Positions 1-6,068 of a DNA stretch of 7,650 nucleotides are shown piece by piece (the stretch's first letter is position 1; every line of letters starts with the position of its first letter). The stretch covers positions 1-7,650 of the forward strand of contig CAITKS010000230.1 of assembly GCA_903893085.1 (NCBI GenBank), written 5' to 3'. The DNA comes from an uncultured Actinomycetes bacterium. GTDB lineage: Bacteria > Actinomycetota > Actinomycetes > Nanopelagicales > Nanopelagicaceae. The notes beneath the pieces are model-generated. The model saw nothing but the letters and a program-made list of their open reading frames with translations, was not told the DNA's origin and made no database searches. Both the position numbers and the translations under genes were made by a program.

Positions 1-675
1 GAAATTTACGAACATATGTTAAATAAATATGTAAAAAATGATTCAAAAGAATTAGGACAATATTTTACACCAAGAAAATTAATGAAATTAATTTTATCAT
101 ATAAAAAAGAAAGAATTAATGAATTATTTTTAAAAATTAATAAAAAAGATAAAATTACAATTTGCGATCCTTGTATGGGGACTGCAGGTTGGTTAGTATC
201 TGGATATAATATGTTTAATGATAATTTTAAAAATAGATTAAATGTGTCTGGCGGAGAAGTTGAACCAGAAACATTTCAATATAGTTTAATGAATATAATT
301 TTAACACTTCATAGATTTCCTGATGATGTTCATTGTAATAGTAGTTTAACACATGTTAATAAAAATAAACATCATTTAATATTAACAAATCCACCATTTA
401 ATTCAAAGAAACAAATTAAATTTGAACAAATAGAAAAAAATTTTAAAAATGATGAATATACTACTGATAATAAAATTAATATAAATGATATTTATGAATT
501 AAAGAAAGATGATCCACCAATACAATTTTTAGAATTAGATACATATAAATTAGAAGAAAATGGTATGTGTATAATTGTATTACCATATGGTGAATTTTTT
601 TCAGGTAATTCATTTTCTAAAACAAGAACACATTTTCTAAAAACAGTAAATATAACAGATATTATATTAGTAAGT
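1..675 (+). CDS. N6-adenine DNA methyltransferase (HsdM / N6_Mtase-like), fragment missing both ends
   Basis: Product would transfer a methyl group from S-adenosylmethionine to adenine N6 in DNA, as the modification subunit or domain of a restriction-modification or viral methylation system. The frame is already open at base 1 and reads EIYEH before the first ATG at 16. This matches the family pattern in which an IYE-type segment precedes GQYFTP (about 58-75), so the ATG at 16 is probably internal and the true start lies upstream. Motifs in order: GQYFTP; SAM-binding motif I DPCMGTAGWL (166-195); the EVEPETFQYSLMNIILT segment typical of HsdM; catalytic motif IV NPPF (388-399); and the later LPYGEFFSG segment. 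Homology stops near DIILV at about 670. The open frame then continues to 951, but only through antisense transketolase sequence. About 225 residues are real, against about 500 for a full HsdM. GC is very low and unlike everything to the right. No specificity or nuclease subunit is visible. Confidence 0.85.
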
Positions 676-677
676 TT
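666..677. other. Junction between AT-rich and moderate-GC sequence (probable assembly chimera)
   Basis: Composition changes abruptly here, from about one G/C in five or six bases to 24 of 40 at 681-720. Two coding regions on opposite strands both lose homology within this stretch. The 12 bases at 666-677 (attagtaagttt) suit both partners: forward they continue the methyltransferase after DIIL, and in reverse they encode the K-L-T-N expected after AGHR in transketolase. That dual fit is what a short-overlap misassembly, or microhomology-mediated joining, would leave. No transposase, integrase, tRNA or direct repeat is visible at the join. Confidence 0.8.
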
Positions 678-1175
678 GCGGTGGCCGGCAAACATCGCCG
701 CTTCCCAATTGCTGCCCTCTTGTAATTCGCCATCACCCATAATTACAAAAGAACGGCTGCCATTTTTTGCTAACTGCGCGCCAATTGCGGTACCAACGGC
801 GATTGGGAAGCCGTGGCCAAGTGGACCAGTATTTGATTCAACACCAGGAACTTTGTTGCGATTTGGGTGTCCATTTAGCTTACTTAAAGGTTTGGCAAAA
901 GTTTTTAGATCTTCAACTGGGAAAAAGCCGCGTAAAGCCAACGTTGAATAAAGTGCAACTGCGGCATGACCTTTACTTAGGATTAAACGGTCGCGATCAG
1001 CTTTATTTGGTTCTTTCGGGTCAACTTTTAACACAGCGCCAAAGAGAGTTGCCAAAATATCTGTGACAGAGAAGTCGCCACCTATATGGCCCATTCCTGC
1101 GCCTTTAATTGTGTGAAGAATTTGTATGCGGATCTCACGCGCTAAATCTGATGTTTGCTGAGTATCTATCGCCAT
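666..1175 (-). CDS. tkt: Transketolase, N-terminal (ThDP-binding) subunit, C-terminus lost at the junction
   Basis: Transketolase moves two-carbon units between sugar phosphates in the pentose phosphate pathway, using thiamine diphosphate. The protein starts MAIDTQQTSD at the ATG of 1175-1173. Visible family blocks are GHIGG (residues 30-33, as in the split two-subunit form), RDRLILSKGHA (61-71), NGHPNRNKVPGVESNTGPLG (101-120), and the start of the ThDP/Mg motif GDGELQEG (148-154) running into AMFAGHRKL (160-168). The rest of that motif, with its closing Asn about 25-30 residues after GDG, is missing because homology ends at about residue 168-170. Beyond this the frame runs to 492 only as an antisense shadow of the methyltransferase. 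The split N-terminal subunit is usually about 270-300 residues, so roughly 100 are missing. A partner gene for the C-terminal half would be expected next but is not in the window. It is divergent from pepP, with 87 bases between starts. Confidence 0.9.
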
Positions 1176-1184
1176 AGTGCCTTA

Positions 1185-1212
1185 ACTCTATGCGTATTTA
1201 CGCTCAGGTCAA
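1185..1212 (-). promoter_or_regulatory. Predicted promoter of the transketolase gene
   Basis: On the minus strand, TTGACC (1212-1207) is followed after a 16-base spacer by TAGAGT (1190-1185), close to the TTGACA / TANNNT pattern of the main sigma factor. The -10 box ends 9 bases before the ATG at 1175. Transcription would then start within about 0-3 bases of the start codon, giving a leaderless or nearly leaderless mRNA. If so, the AAGG just upstream of the ATG (1183-1180) would be at the very start of the message or outside it and could not act as a ribosome binding site. This is pattern matching only. Confidence 0.5.
1192..1203. repeat. Short inverted repeat inside the transketolase promoter spacer
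   Basis: GCGTA-TT-TACGC is a perfect 5-base inverted repeat with a 2-base centre. It lies wholly between the predicted -35 and -10 boxes of the transketolase gene, in the shared divergent region with pepP. A regulator binding here could affect the transketolase promoter. Such a short palindrome can also occur by chance. Confidence 0.3.
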
Positions 1213-1249
1213 AGCCGATCTTGGTAATTACTAATTTTTACTTGTTCTG

Positions 1250-1255
1250 TACTCT
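1250..1255 (+). promoter_or_regulatory. Predicted -10 element for leaderless pepP transcript
   Basis: TACTCT fits the TANNNT -10 pattern and ends 7 bases before the ATG at 1263, which is the spacing expected if transcription starts on the A of the start codon. There is no purine-rich ribosome binding site upstream of that ATG, which supports a leaderless message. Leaderless mRNAs are common in actinobacteria. I see no convincing -35 box at the usual distance. Confidence 0.4.
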
Positions 1256-1262
1256 TAGCGCT

Positions 1263-2714
1263 ATGAATGACAAGGTCGCAACACCAGAAGTAACGAATGC
1301 TCGCCCTTACGATGTTGCACCTCCAACTCAGTATGCAGAATTTATGCGCACAGGTTGGGCGCCATCAAACCTTGAAGGGTTGCAACCGCTAGAAGTTGTA
1401 ACGTATGCATTCACTCGCCGCCAGGTTTTATCTGCGGCATTTCCAAATATTCGCTTGGTGCTTCCTGCTGGAAATTATAAAACTCGCTCAAACGATACTG
1501 AGTACGTGTTTCGTCCACACAGCGCATTTGCATATTACGCCGGAGTGCAAGGTGCTGACGCTGTTCCAGATTCAGTACTGGTAATGGAACCAAATGAATC
1601 GGGAGGGCATGATTCTTATCTTTACTTGCACCCACGTTCAACTCGCGAAACTGATGCTTTTTATACCGATCGCAAGTATGGAGAACTTTGGGTAGGTCGC
1701 CATTTCACACTTGATGAAGCAAATACTGTCTATCAGATAGAAACACGTGATATCGAAAAGATTGAAGATTTGCTACGTTTTAGCAAAGAAACACTTCTCG
1801 TTCGCGGGGAAGATGCTTTAACGGATAAATTGATTTCTAAGCATGCCCGTGAAGCTGAATTTCTAACATTCACATCCGAGCAACGTCTTGTAAAAGATGA
1901 GTACGAAGTTGCCGAACTGCAAGCAGCTGTAGATGCAACAGGTCGTGGATTTAGCGATGTAATTGCAGCAATGCCGGCAGCGGCCGATCATCCACGCGGT
2001 GAAAGAATTGTGGAAGGTGCATTCTTTGGACGTGCTCGCCTAGAAGGCAACGACATTGGTTATACGACCATTGCTGCCGCTGGCTCGCATGCCTGCGTTT
2101 TGCACTGGATTCGAAATGATGGCGCAGTCCGCAACGGAGAACTGTTGTTGCTCGATGCTGGCGTTGAAATGGATTCGTATTACACAGCAGATATAACTCG
2201 TACTTTGCCGGTCAATGGAAAATTTACGCCTGCGCAACGCACCTTATATATGTTGGTTTATGAGGCTCAGTTAGCAGGCTTTGCCGCGGTTAAGCCGGGA
2301 GTTCAATTCCTAGAAATCAATCGCGCGGCACAACGAGTTCTGGCTCAAGGTTTGGCAGACATGGGCGTTCTAACTATTTCTGCTGAAGAGTCAATGCAAC
2401 CAGAAGTTGGTCTGCATCGTCGTTGGACTTTGCACGGGGTTAGCCATCATTTAGGTCTTGATGTCCATGATTGCGAACATGCTCGACAAGATATGTATCG
2501 CGACGGTGTTTTGCGTGAAGGAATGGTTTTAACTGTAGAACCAGGACTTTATATCCAACCTGATGATGAACTATTTGCTCCTGAATATCGTGGAATCGGT
2601 ATCCGTATCGAAGATGATGTTGTTGTGACAGCCGATGGATGTCGCAATTTAAGTGAATACATCCCGCGCCATCCTGATGCAATTGAAGCCTGGATGGCCT
2701 CAATTCTTAACTAG
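1263..2714 (+). CDS. pepP: Xaa-Pro aminopeptidase (aminopeptidase P, M24B family)
   Basis: Cytoplasmic metallopeptidase that removes an N-terminal residue preceding proline; the family uses two Mn ions in a pita-bread fold. The 483-residue protein has an N-terminal non-catalytic domain (about 1-210) and a C-terminal M24 domain. Metal ligands match E. coli PepP: D298 in LLLDAG, D310 in TADITRT, H395 within HGVSHHLGLDVHD (391-403), E426 in TVEPGLY and E450 in RIEDD. H391 and H402 match the accessory active-site histidines. The reading frame is open further upstream to a TTG at 1155, but that extension lacks family character and overlaps the divergent transketolase gene. I therefore chose the ATG at 1263, which begins MNDKVATPEV and sits 7 bases after a -10 box. 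The gene stops at TAG 2712-2714 and overlaps the end of the convergent crcB gene by 8 bases. Actinobacterial PepP proteins are of about this length. All catalytic residues are present. Confidence 0.95.
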   Translation: MNDKVATPEVTNARPYDVAPPTQYAEFMRTGWAPSNLEGLQPLEVVTYAFTRRQVLSAAFPNIRLVLPAGNYKTRSNDTEYVFRPHSAFAYYAGVQGADAVPDSVLVMEPNESGGHDSYLYLHPRSTRETDAFYTDRKYGELWVGRHFTLDEANTVYQIETRDIEKIEDLLRFSKETLLVRGEDALTDKLISKHAREAEFLTFTSEQRLVKDEYEVAELQAAVDATGRGFSDVIAAMPAAADHPRGERIVEGAFFGRARLEGNDIGYTTIAAAGSHACVLHWIRNDGAVRNGELLLLDAGVEMDSYYTADITRTLPVNGKFTPAQRTLYMLVYEAQLAGFAAVKPGVQFLEINRAAQRVLAQGLADMGVLTISAEESMQPEVGLHRRWTLHGVSHHLGLDVHDCEHARQDMYRDGVLREGMVLTVEPGLYIQPDDELFAPEYRGIGIRIEDDVVVTADGCRNLSEYIPRHPDAIEAWMASILN

Positions 2715-3045
2715 CTATCTGCAATCCTAAGTAAGCAGCCAGCAAACCAAAGCCAAGTGAGAGAACTAGGTTTATTGTTATTTCGCGATAACGCTTAAGT
2801 TCAAAGCCTAAATAGATATCAAGCATGAAAGTTGACCAAGTTGTGAACGCTCCGGCAAATCCAACTGCCAATAAATCATAAACAGTTTCGGACTTGGTGA
2901 AGGTTAGACCGATTACAAATGATCCAAGTACATTTACAAGAAATATTCCGTACGGCTTATCGGTGAATTTTCTGATGTATTGATCAATTGCAAAGCGCGC
3001 TGGTGCGCCAATAGCTGCGCCTAAAATAATATATAGGGTACTCAT
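2707..3045 (-). CDS. crcB: Fluoride channel subunit, CrcB/Fluc family (second of a pair)
   Basis: Small membrane protein (112 residues, four helices at about 3-22, 33-48, 58-80 and 90-110) of the Fluc/CrcB fluoride channels, which let toxic fluoride leave the cell. Family marks are GAAIGAPARF (9-18), VNVLGSFVIG (37-46, including the pore Asn N38) and GFAGAFTTWSTF (62-73). In the last block the first of the two conserved pore phenylalanines is Trp (W70), while the second is kept (F73). Lys/Arg residues are concentrated in loop 1 (RKFTDK) and loop 3 (ELKRYR), which lie on the same side. By the positive-inside rule this predicts termini outside, opposite to its neighbour. The start ATG overlaps the stop TGA of the upstream crcB (ATGA, 3042-3045), so translation is probably coupled. 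No good ribosome binding site is visible. Its 3' end overlaps the convergent pepP stop. Confidence 0.92.
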   Translation of the reverse strand: MSTLYIILGAAIGAPARFAIDQYIRKFTDKPYGIFLVNVLGSFVIGLTFTKSETVYDLLAVGFAGAFTTWSTFMLDIYLGFELKRYREITINLVLSLGFGLLAAYLGLQIAS

Positions 3046-3395
3046 TTACGCACCGGAATTAACTTGCGGCTAAGCGGCAAGACAATAAGAACGATTAACA
3101 GACTTAAGAAAACATTTTCTGCCAAGAATAGTGCGCCACCTGAAATTGGTTCAACAACCTGCACAGTTACTGCAGAGAATGTGGTCATGCCGGCACAGAA
3201 GCCAGGTAATAAAAGATGGCGAAGTTCGGTTACACCACGGCGTTCCATCAAAACCAAGAGAGCGCTAGCAAATGCCACACCAATTAGGTTTGCGGCGAGC
3301 GTTCCGTTTCGATCATCTGGGATCGCAAGAGATAAACCAAAGCGAACTAAAGTTCCTGCTACACCGCCGATGGCAACAAGTAGCAGTGACTTCAT
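3042..3395 (-). CDS. crcB: Fluoride channel subunit, CrcB/Fluc family (first of a pair)
   Basis: A 117-residue, four-helix protein of the Fluc/CrcB fluoride channel family. Visible marks are AIGGVAGTLVRFG (8-20), the pore Asn N36 in AANLIG, and GFCAGMTTFSAV (65-76). Here the first pore phenylalanine is kept (F73) and the second is Val (V76), the reverse of the substitution in the next gene. Lys/Arg residues lie in loop 2 (ERRGVTELRH) and the C-terminal tail (SRKLIPVRK), predicting termini inside. Together these features point to a dedicated partner in an antiparallel heterodimer with the downstream CrcB. The ATG follows the sdhB stop TAG by only 2 bases, so the gene is very likely cotranscribed and translationally coupled with sdhCAB. 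No close Shine-Dalgarno sequence is visible, and there is no room for a fluoride riboswitch in front of it. Confidence 0.92.
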   Translation of the reverse strand: MKSLLLVAIGGVAGTLVRFGLSLAIPDDRNGTLAANLIGVAFASALLVLMERRGVTELRHLLLPGFCAGMTTFSAVTVQVVEPISGGALFLAENVFLSLLIVLIVLPLSRKLIPVRK

Positions 3396-3397
3396 AT

Positions 3398-4156
3398 CTA
3401 GTTGCGCTTTTCTCTCTTTAACAGCCCTGCAAACATGCGAGCTGGATCGTATTTAATATCAACAACACGTTCTTTCATTGGAATGATTGCATTATCGGTG
3501 ATCTTGATGTGCTCTGGGCAAACTTCAGTACAGCACTTGGTGATGTTGCACATTCCAAGGCCGTGCTCTTCCTGAGCGGTGCGCTTGCGGTTTTTCAACA
3601 TATCAAGCGGGTGCATATCTAATTCTGCGATGCGGATAAAGAAACGTGGACCAGCGAAAGATTTCTTATTCTCTTCGTGATCACGAATTACGTGACAAGT
3701 ATCCTGACATAAGAAACATTCGATGCATTTGCGGAACTCTTGAGAACGCTCAACATCCACCTGTTGCATTCGAGCTTCACCTGGCTTTAGATCTTTAGGT
3801 GGCTCAAATGCTGGAATCTCCATCGCTTTCTTGTAGTTAAAGGAGACATCGGTGACCAAATCTTTAATCACAGGAAATGCGCGAAGTGGTGTAATAGTGA
3901 TCGTTTCATCTTCACCGTATGCAGCAACTTGAGTCATACAAGCCAAGCGAGGCTTTCCATTAATTTCCATAGAACAAGACCCACACTTGCCTGCTTTACA
4001 GTTCCAACGAACCGCTAAATCTCCCATTTGGGTGGCTTGTACGCGATGAATGACATCGAGAACAACTTCGCCTTCGTTGGCTTCTACCTGAACATCCTGT
4101 AGTCCACCGTCAGTTGCATCCCCTCGCCAGATGCGAAGATTTATTTTGCGCGCCAT
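3398..4156 (-). CDS. sdhB: Succinate dehydrogenase iron-sulfur subunit
   Basis: Carries electrons from the SdhA flavin to the membrane quinone site in complex II, on the cytoplasmic face. The protein has 252 residues, normal for the family. The N-terminal ferredoxin-like domain holds the [2Fe-2S] ligands C53, C58, C61 and C73 (CKAGKCGSC then LAC). The C-terminal domain has CIECFLCQDTC (144-154) and CNITKCCTEVCP (203-214). By alignment with E. coli SdhB, C144, C147, C150 and C213 would bind [4Fe-4S], and C154, C203 and C209 [3Fe-4S]. C208 is an additional Cys beside C209 and is not a standard ligand. The start ATG shares one base with the sdhA stop (TAATG at 4158-4154). AAAGG lies 12 bases upstream. 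The sequence resembles the mycobacterial Sdh1 iron-sulfur subunit (from memory, not a search). It is followed after 2 bases by crcB. Confidence 0.97.
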   Translation of the reverse strand: MARKINLRIWRGDATDGGLQDVQVEANEGEVVLDVIHRVQATQMGDLAVRWNCKAGKCGSCSMEINGKPRLACMTQVAAYGEDETITITPLRAFPVIKDLVTDVSFNYKKAMEIPAFEPPKDLKPGEARMQQVDVERSQEFRKCIECFLCQDTCHVIRDHEENKKSFAGPRFFIRIAELDMHPLDMLKNRKRTAQEEHGLGMCNITKCCTEVCPEHIKITDNAIIPMKERVVDIKYDPARMFAGLLKREKRN

Positions 4157-6051
4157 TAGTTGGAACCGCCTTTCGCAACTTCATCCGGTGTCATGTATTT
4201 CTTTAGCTCCTCAACTTCGAAGAGATCAAATAACTCTTTTGGCATAAATGGCAGCGCTTGCTTTCGCACCGTTACTTGGTTGCCATCAAATGATGAGATG
4301 TGATTGAACTGGCGCCAATCTGAATTCATGCCAGGGAAATCATCGCGTGTGTGACCACCGCGAGATTCTTCGCGACCAATTGCAGATTTTGCAGTGCTTT
4401 CTGCAACTAACAACATATTGTCTAAGTCGAATGCCAAGTGAAATCCTGGGTTGAACTTTCTTCCACCAGAGACCGCGACGTTAGCGCTGCGCTTGCGAAT
4501 ATCTGCAATCTTTTCAATTGCATCTTTTAGTTCTTCGCCAGTGCGAATTATGCCGACTAAGTTGTGGGTTACTTCCTGCAGTTCGGCGTGAAGTGCGTAA
4601 GAATTTTCTCCACCGCTGCGTGCAAAAGGCGCATCAATTCTTGCTGCGGCCGCTGCAACTGTTGCTTCGCTTACTGGCGCTGCAGTCGTCTGCTTAACGT
4701 AAGCGGCTGCGCCCATTCCTGCACGGCGACCGAATACCAAAAGATCCGAAAGTGAATTTCCGCCAAGACGGTTTGAACCGTGCATTCCTCCAGCAACTTC
4801 GCCAGCTGCATATAAGCCTGGAACACCGACTGCTGCTGCAGTATCTGGTTCTACTTCAACGCCGCCCATCACGTAGTGACAAGTTGGGCCAACTTCCATT
4901 GGCTCCTTTGTAATGTCAACGCCGGCTAATTCATAGAACTGGTGCCACATAGATGGCAGGCGCTTCTTAATAATTTCTGCAGATAGACGCTTTGAAACAT
5001 CTAGGAATACTCCACCGTGTTCGGTTCCGCGGCCTGCTTTGACTTCAGAGTTAATTGCGCGCGCAACTTCATCGCGAGGCAATAACTCTGGTGGGCGACG
5101 GTTGTTATCTTGATCTTCATACCAACGATCGGCTTCTGCTTCATTGTCTGCATACTTATCTTTGAAAACATCTGGAATGTACTTAAACATGAAGCGCTCA
5201 CCATTTGTATTGGTAAGAATTCCACCTTCACCGCGAACGGATTCAGTAACCAAAATTCCACGAACAGATGGTGGCCAAACCATTCCGGTGGGGTGGAATT
5301 GCAAAAATTCCATATCAACTAAATTGGCGCCAGCTTTTAGAGCAAGTGCGTGGCCATCGCCAGTACCTTCCCAAGAGTTAGAAGTAATCTTGAAAGTCTT
5401 ACCAACGCCACCAGTTGCGATGATGACTGCAGGTGCTTCAAAGAGAACTTCTGATCCTGATTCGCGCCAGTAACCATAGGCGCCAGCAATCTTGCCGTTC
5501 TCTTTCAAAATTTCAGTGATTGTCAGTTCAGAAAAAACTTTAATGTGTGATTCGTATTCGCCGTGTTCGCGCTTATCTGCTTGTTGCAGCGCAACGATTT
5601 TCTGTTGCATTGTGCGGATTAGTTCTAGGCCGGTGCGATCTCCAACGTGTGCAAGGCGTGGGTATTCGTGGCCGCCGAAGTTACGTTGGCTGATCTTTCC
5701 TTCTTTGGTGCGATCAAAGAGCGCGCCCCACATTTCAAGTTCCCAAATGCGATCTGGAGATTCTTTGGCGTGAAGTTCTGCCATACGGAAATGGTTTAGG
5801 AACTTTCCGCCGCGCATTGTGTCGCGGAAGTGGACTTGCCAATTATCGTTCGAATTGGCATTGCCCATTGATGCAGCAGCACCGCCTTCGGCCATAACTG
5901 TGTGAGCTTTTCCAAATAAAGATTTACAGATGATGGCAACACGTAGGCCTGATTCACGTGCTTCGACGGCTGCGCGCAATCCAGCGCCGCCTGCACCAAT
6001 TACCAAAACGTCGTACTTGTGACGCTCTAGCGCTGATTTATCAGTAGTCAT
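4156..6051 (-). CDS. sdhA: Succinate dehydrogenase flavoprotein subunit
   Basis: Oxidises succinate to fumarate in the TCA cycle and passes electrons through a covalently bound FAD to SdhB. From the ATG at 6051 the protein has 631 residues. Motifs: dinucleotide-binding GAGGAGLRAA (19-28); the FAD-linking His H50 in GKAHTVMAEGG; substrate-site residues H253 (QFHPTG), R273 (SVRGEGG, catalytic Arg) and H392 (CHYVMGG); LYAAGE (413-418); and GSNRLGGNSL (425-434). The long segment after GERFMFKYIP (about 300-330), rich in charged residues, is typical of the longer SdhA/FrdA proteins of actinobacteria and Bacteroidetes. An in-frame ATG at 6063 would add four residues (MPID), but AAAGG abuts it with no spacer. 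The 6051 ATG is therefore better placed, and the 6063 start remains possible. It lies between sdhC (15 bases upstream of this start) and sdhB (1-base overlap). All catalytic residues are present. Confidence 0.97.
   Translation of the reverse strand: MTTDKSALERHKYDVLVIGAGGAGLRAAVEARESGLRVAIICKSLFGKAHTVMAEGGAAASMGNANSNDNWQVHFRDTMRGGKFLNHFRMAELHAKESPDRIWELEMWGALFDRTKEGKISQRNFGGHEYPRLAHVGDRTGLELIRTMQQKIVALQQADKREHGEYESHIKVFSELTITEILKENGKIAGAYGYWRESGSEVLFEAPAVIIATGGVGKTFKITSNSWEGTGDGHALALKAGANLVDMEFLQFHPTGMVWPPSVRGILVTESVRGEGGILTNTNGERFMFKYIPDVFKDKYADNEAEADRWYEDQDNNRRPPELLPRDEVARAINSEVKAGRGTEHGGVFLDVSKRLSAEIIKKRLPSMWHQFYELAGVDITKEPMEVGPTCHYVMGGVEVEPDTAAAVGVPGLYAAGEVAGGMHGSNRLGGNSLSDLLVFGRRAGMGAAAYVKQTTAAPVSEATVAAAAARIDAPFARSGGENSYALHAELQEVTHNLVGIIRTGEELKDAIEKIADIRKRSANVAVSGGRKFNPGFHLAFDLDNMLLVAESTAKSAIGREESRGGHTRDDFPGMNSDWRQFNHISSFDGNQVTVRKQALPFMPKELFDLFEVEELKKYMTPDEVAKGGSN
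4169..4173 (-). promoter_or_regulatory. Ribosome binding site of sdhB, inside the end of sdhA
   Basis: AAAGG on the minus strand lies within the last codons of sdhA, with 12 bases between it and the sdhB ATG; AAAGGCGG may act as the whole element. The same element at the same distance precedes the second ATG of sdhA, which helps choose that start. Confidence 0.45.
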
Positions 6052-6063
6052 ATCTATTGGCAT

Positions 6064-6068
6064 CCTTT
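6064..6068 (-). promoter_or_regulatory. Ribosome binding site that decides the sdhA start
   Basis: AAAGG overlaps the sdhC stop codon (TAAAGGATG). It directly abuts the ATG at 6063, which leaves no spacer, and lies 12 bases before the ATG at 6051. This favours 6051 as the initiation codon and implies coupling of sdhA translation to the end of sdhC. Confidence 0.5.

Noticed and set aside
492..665. C-terminal extension of the transketolase frame on the minus strand
   Set aside because: It is antisense to the methyltransferase gene. Transketolase homology ends at residue 168-170, so the extension is an artefact of the join.
16..677. A complete small methyltransferase starting at the ATG of base 16
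   Set aside because: The five codons before it continue the family pattern (IYE before GQYFTP), so the gene starts outside the window.
676..951. C-terminal extension of the methyltransferase reading frame to a stop at 949-951
   Set aside because: This part lies on the strand opposite the transketolase coding sequence and has no methyltransferase character; it is read-through past the junction.
1155..1262. Longer N-terminus for the aminopeptidase from a TTG at 1155
   Set aside because: It would overlap the divergent transketolase start, has no ribosome binding site, and does not look like the family; the ATG at 1263 with its -10 box is better.
3064..3456. Plus-strand open frame of 130 residues over the crcB region
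   Set aside because: It is antisense to crcB and the end of sdhB, is rich in Arg/Ser/Thr/Pro without domain character, and is a shadow of real genes. The same applies to the plus-strand frames within sdhA.
3396..3460. Fluoride (crcB) riboswitch upstream of the first crcB gene
   Set aside because: Only 2 bases separate it from sdhB, and the upstream bases encode the conserved end of SdhB; no riboswitch core was recognised there or in front of sdhC.
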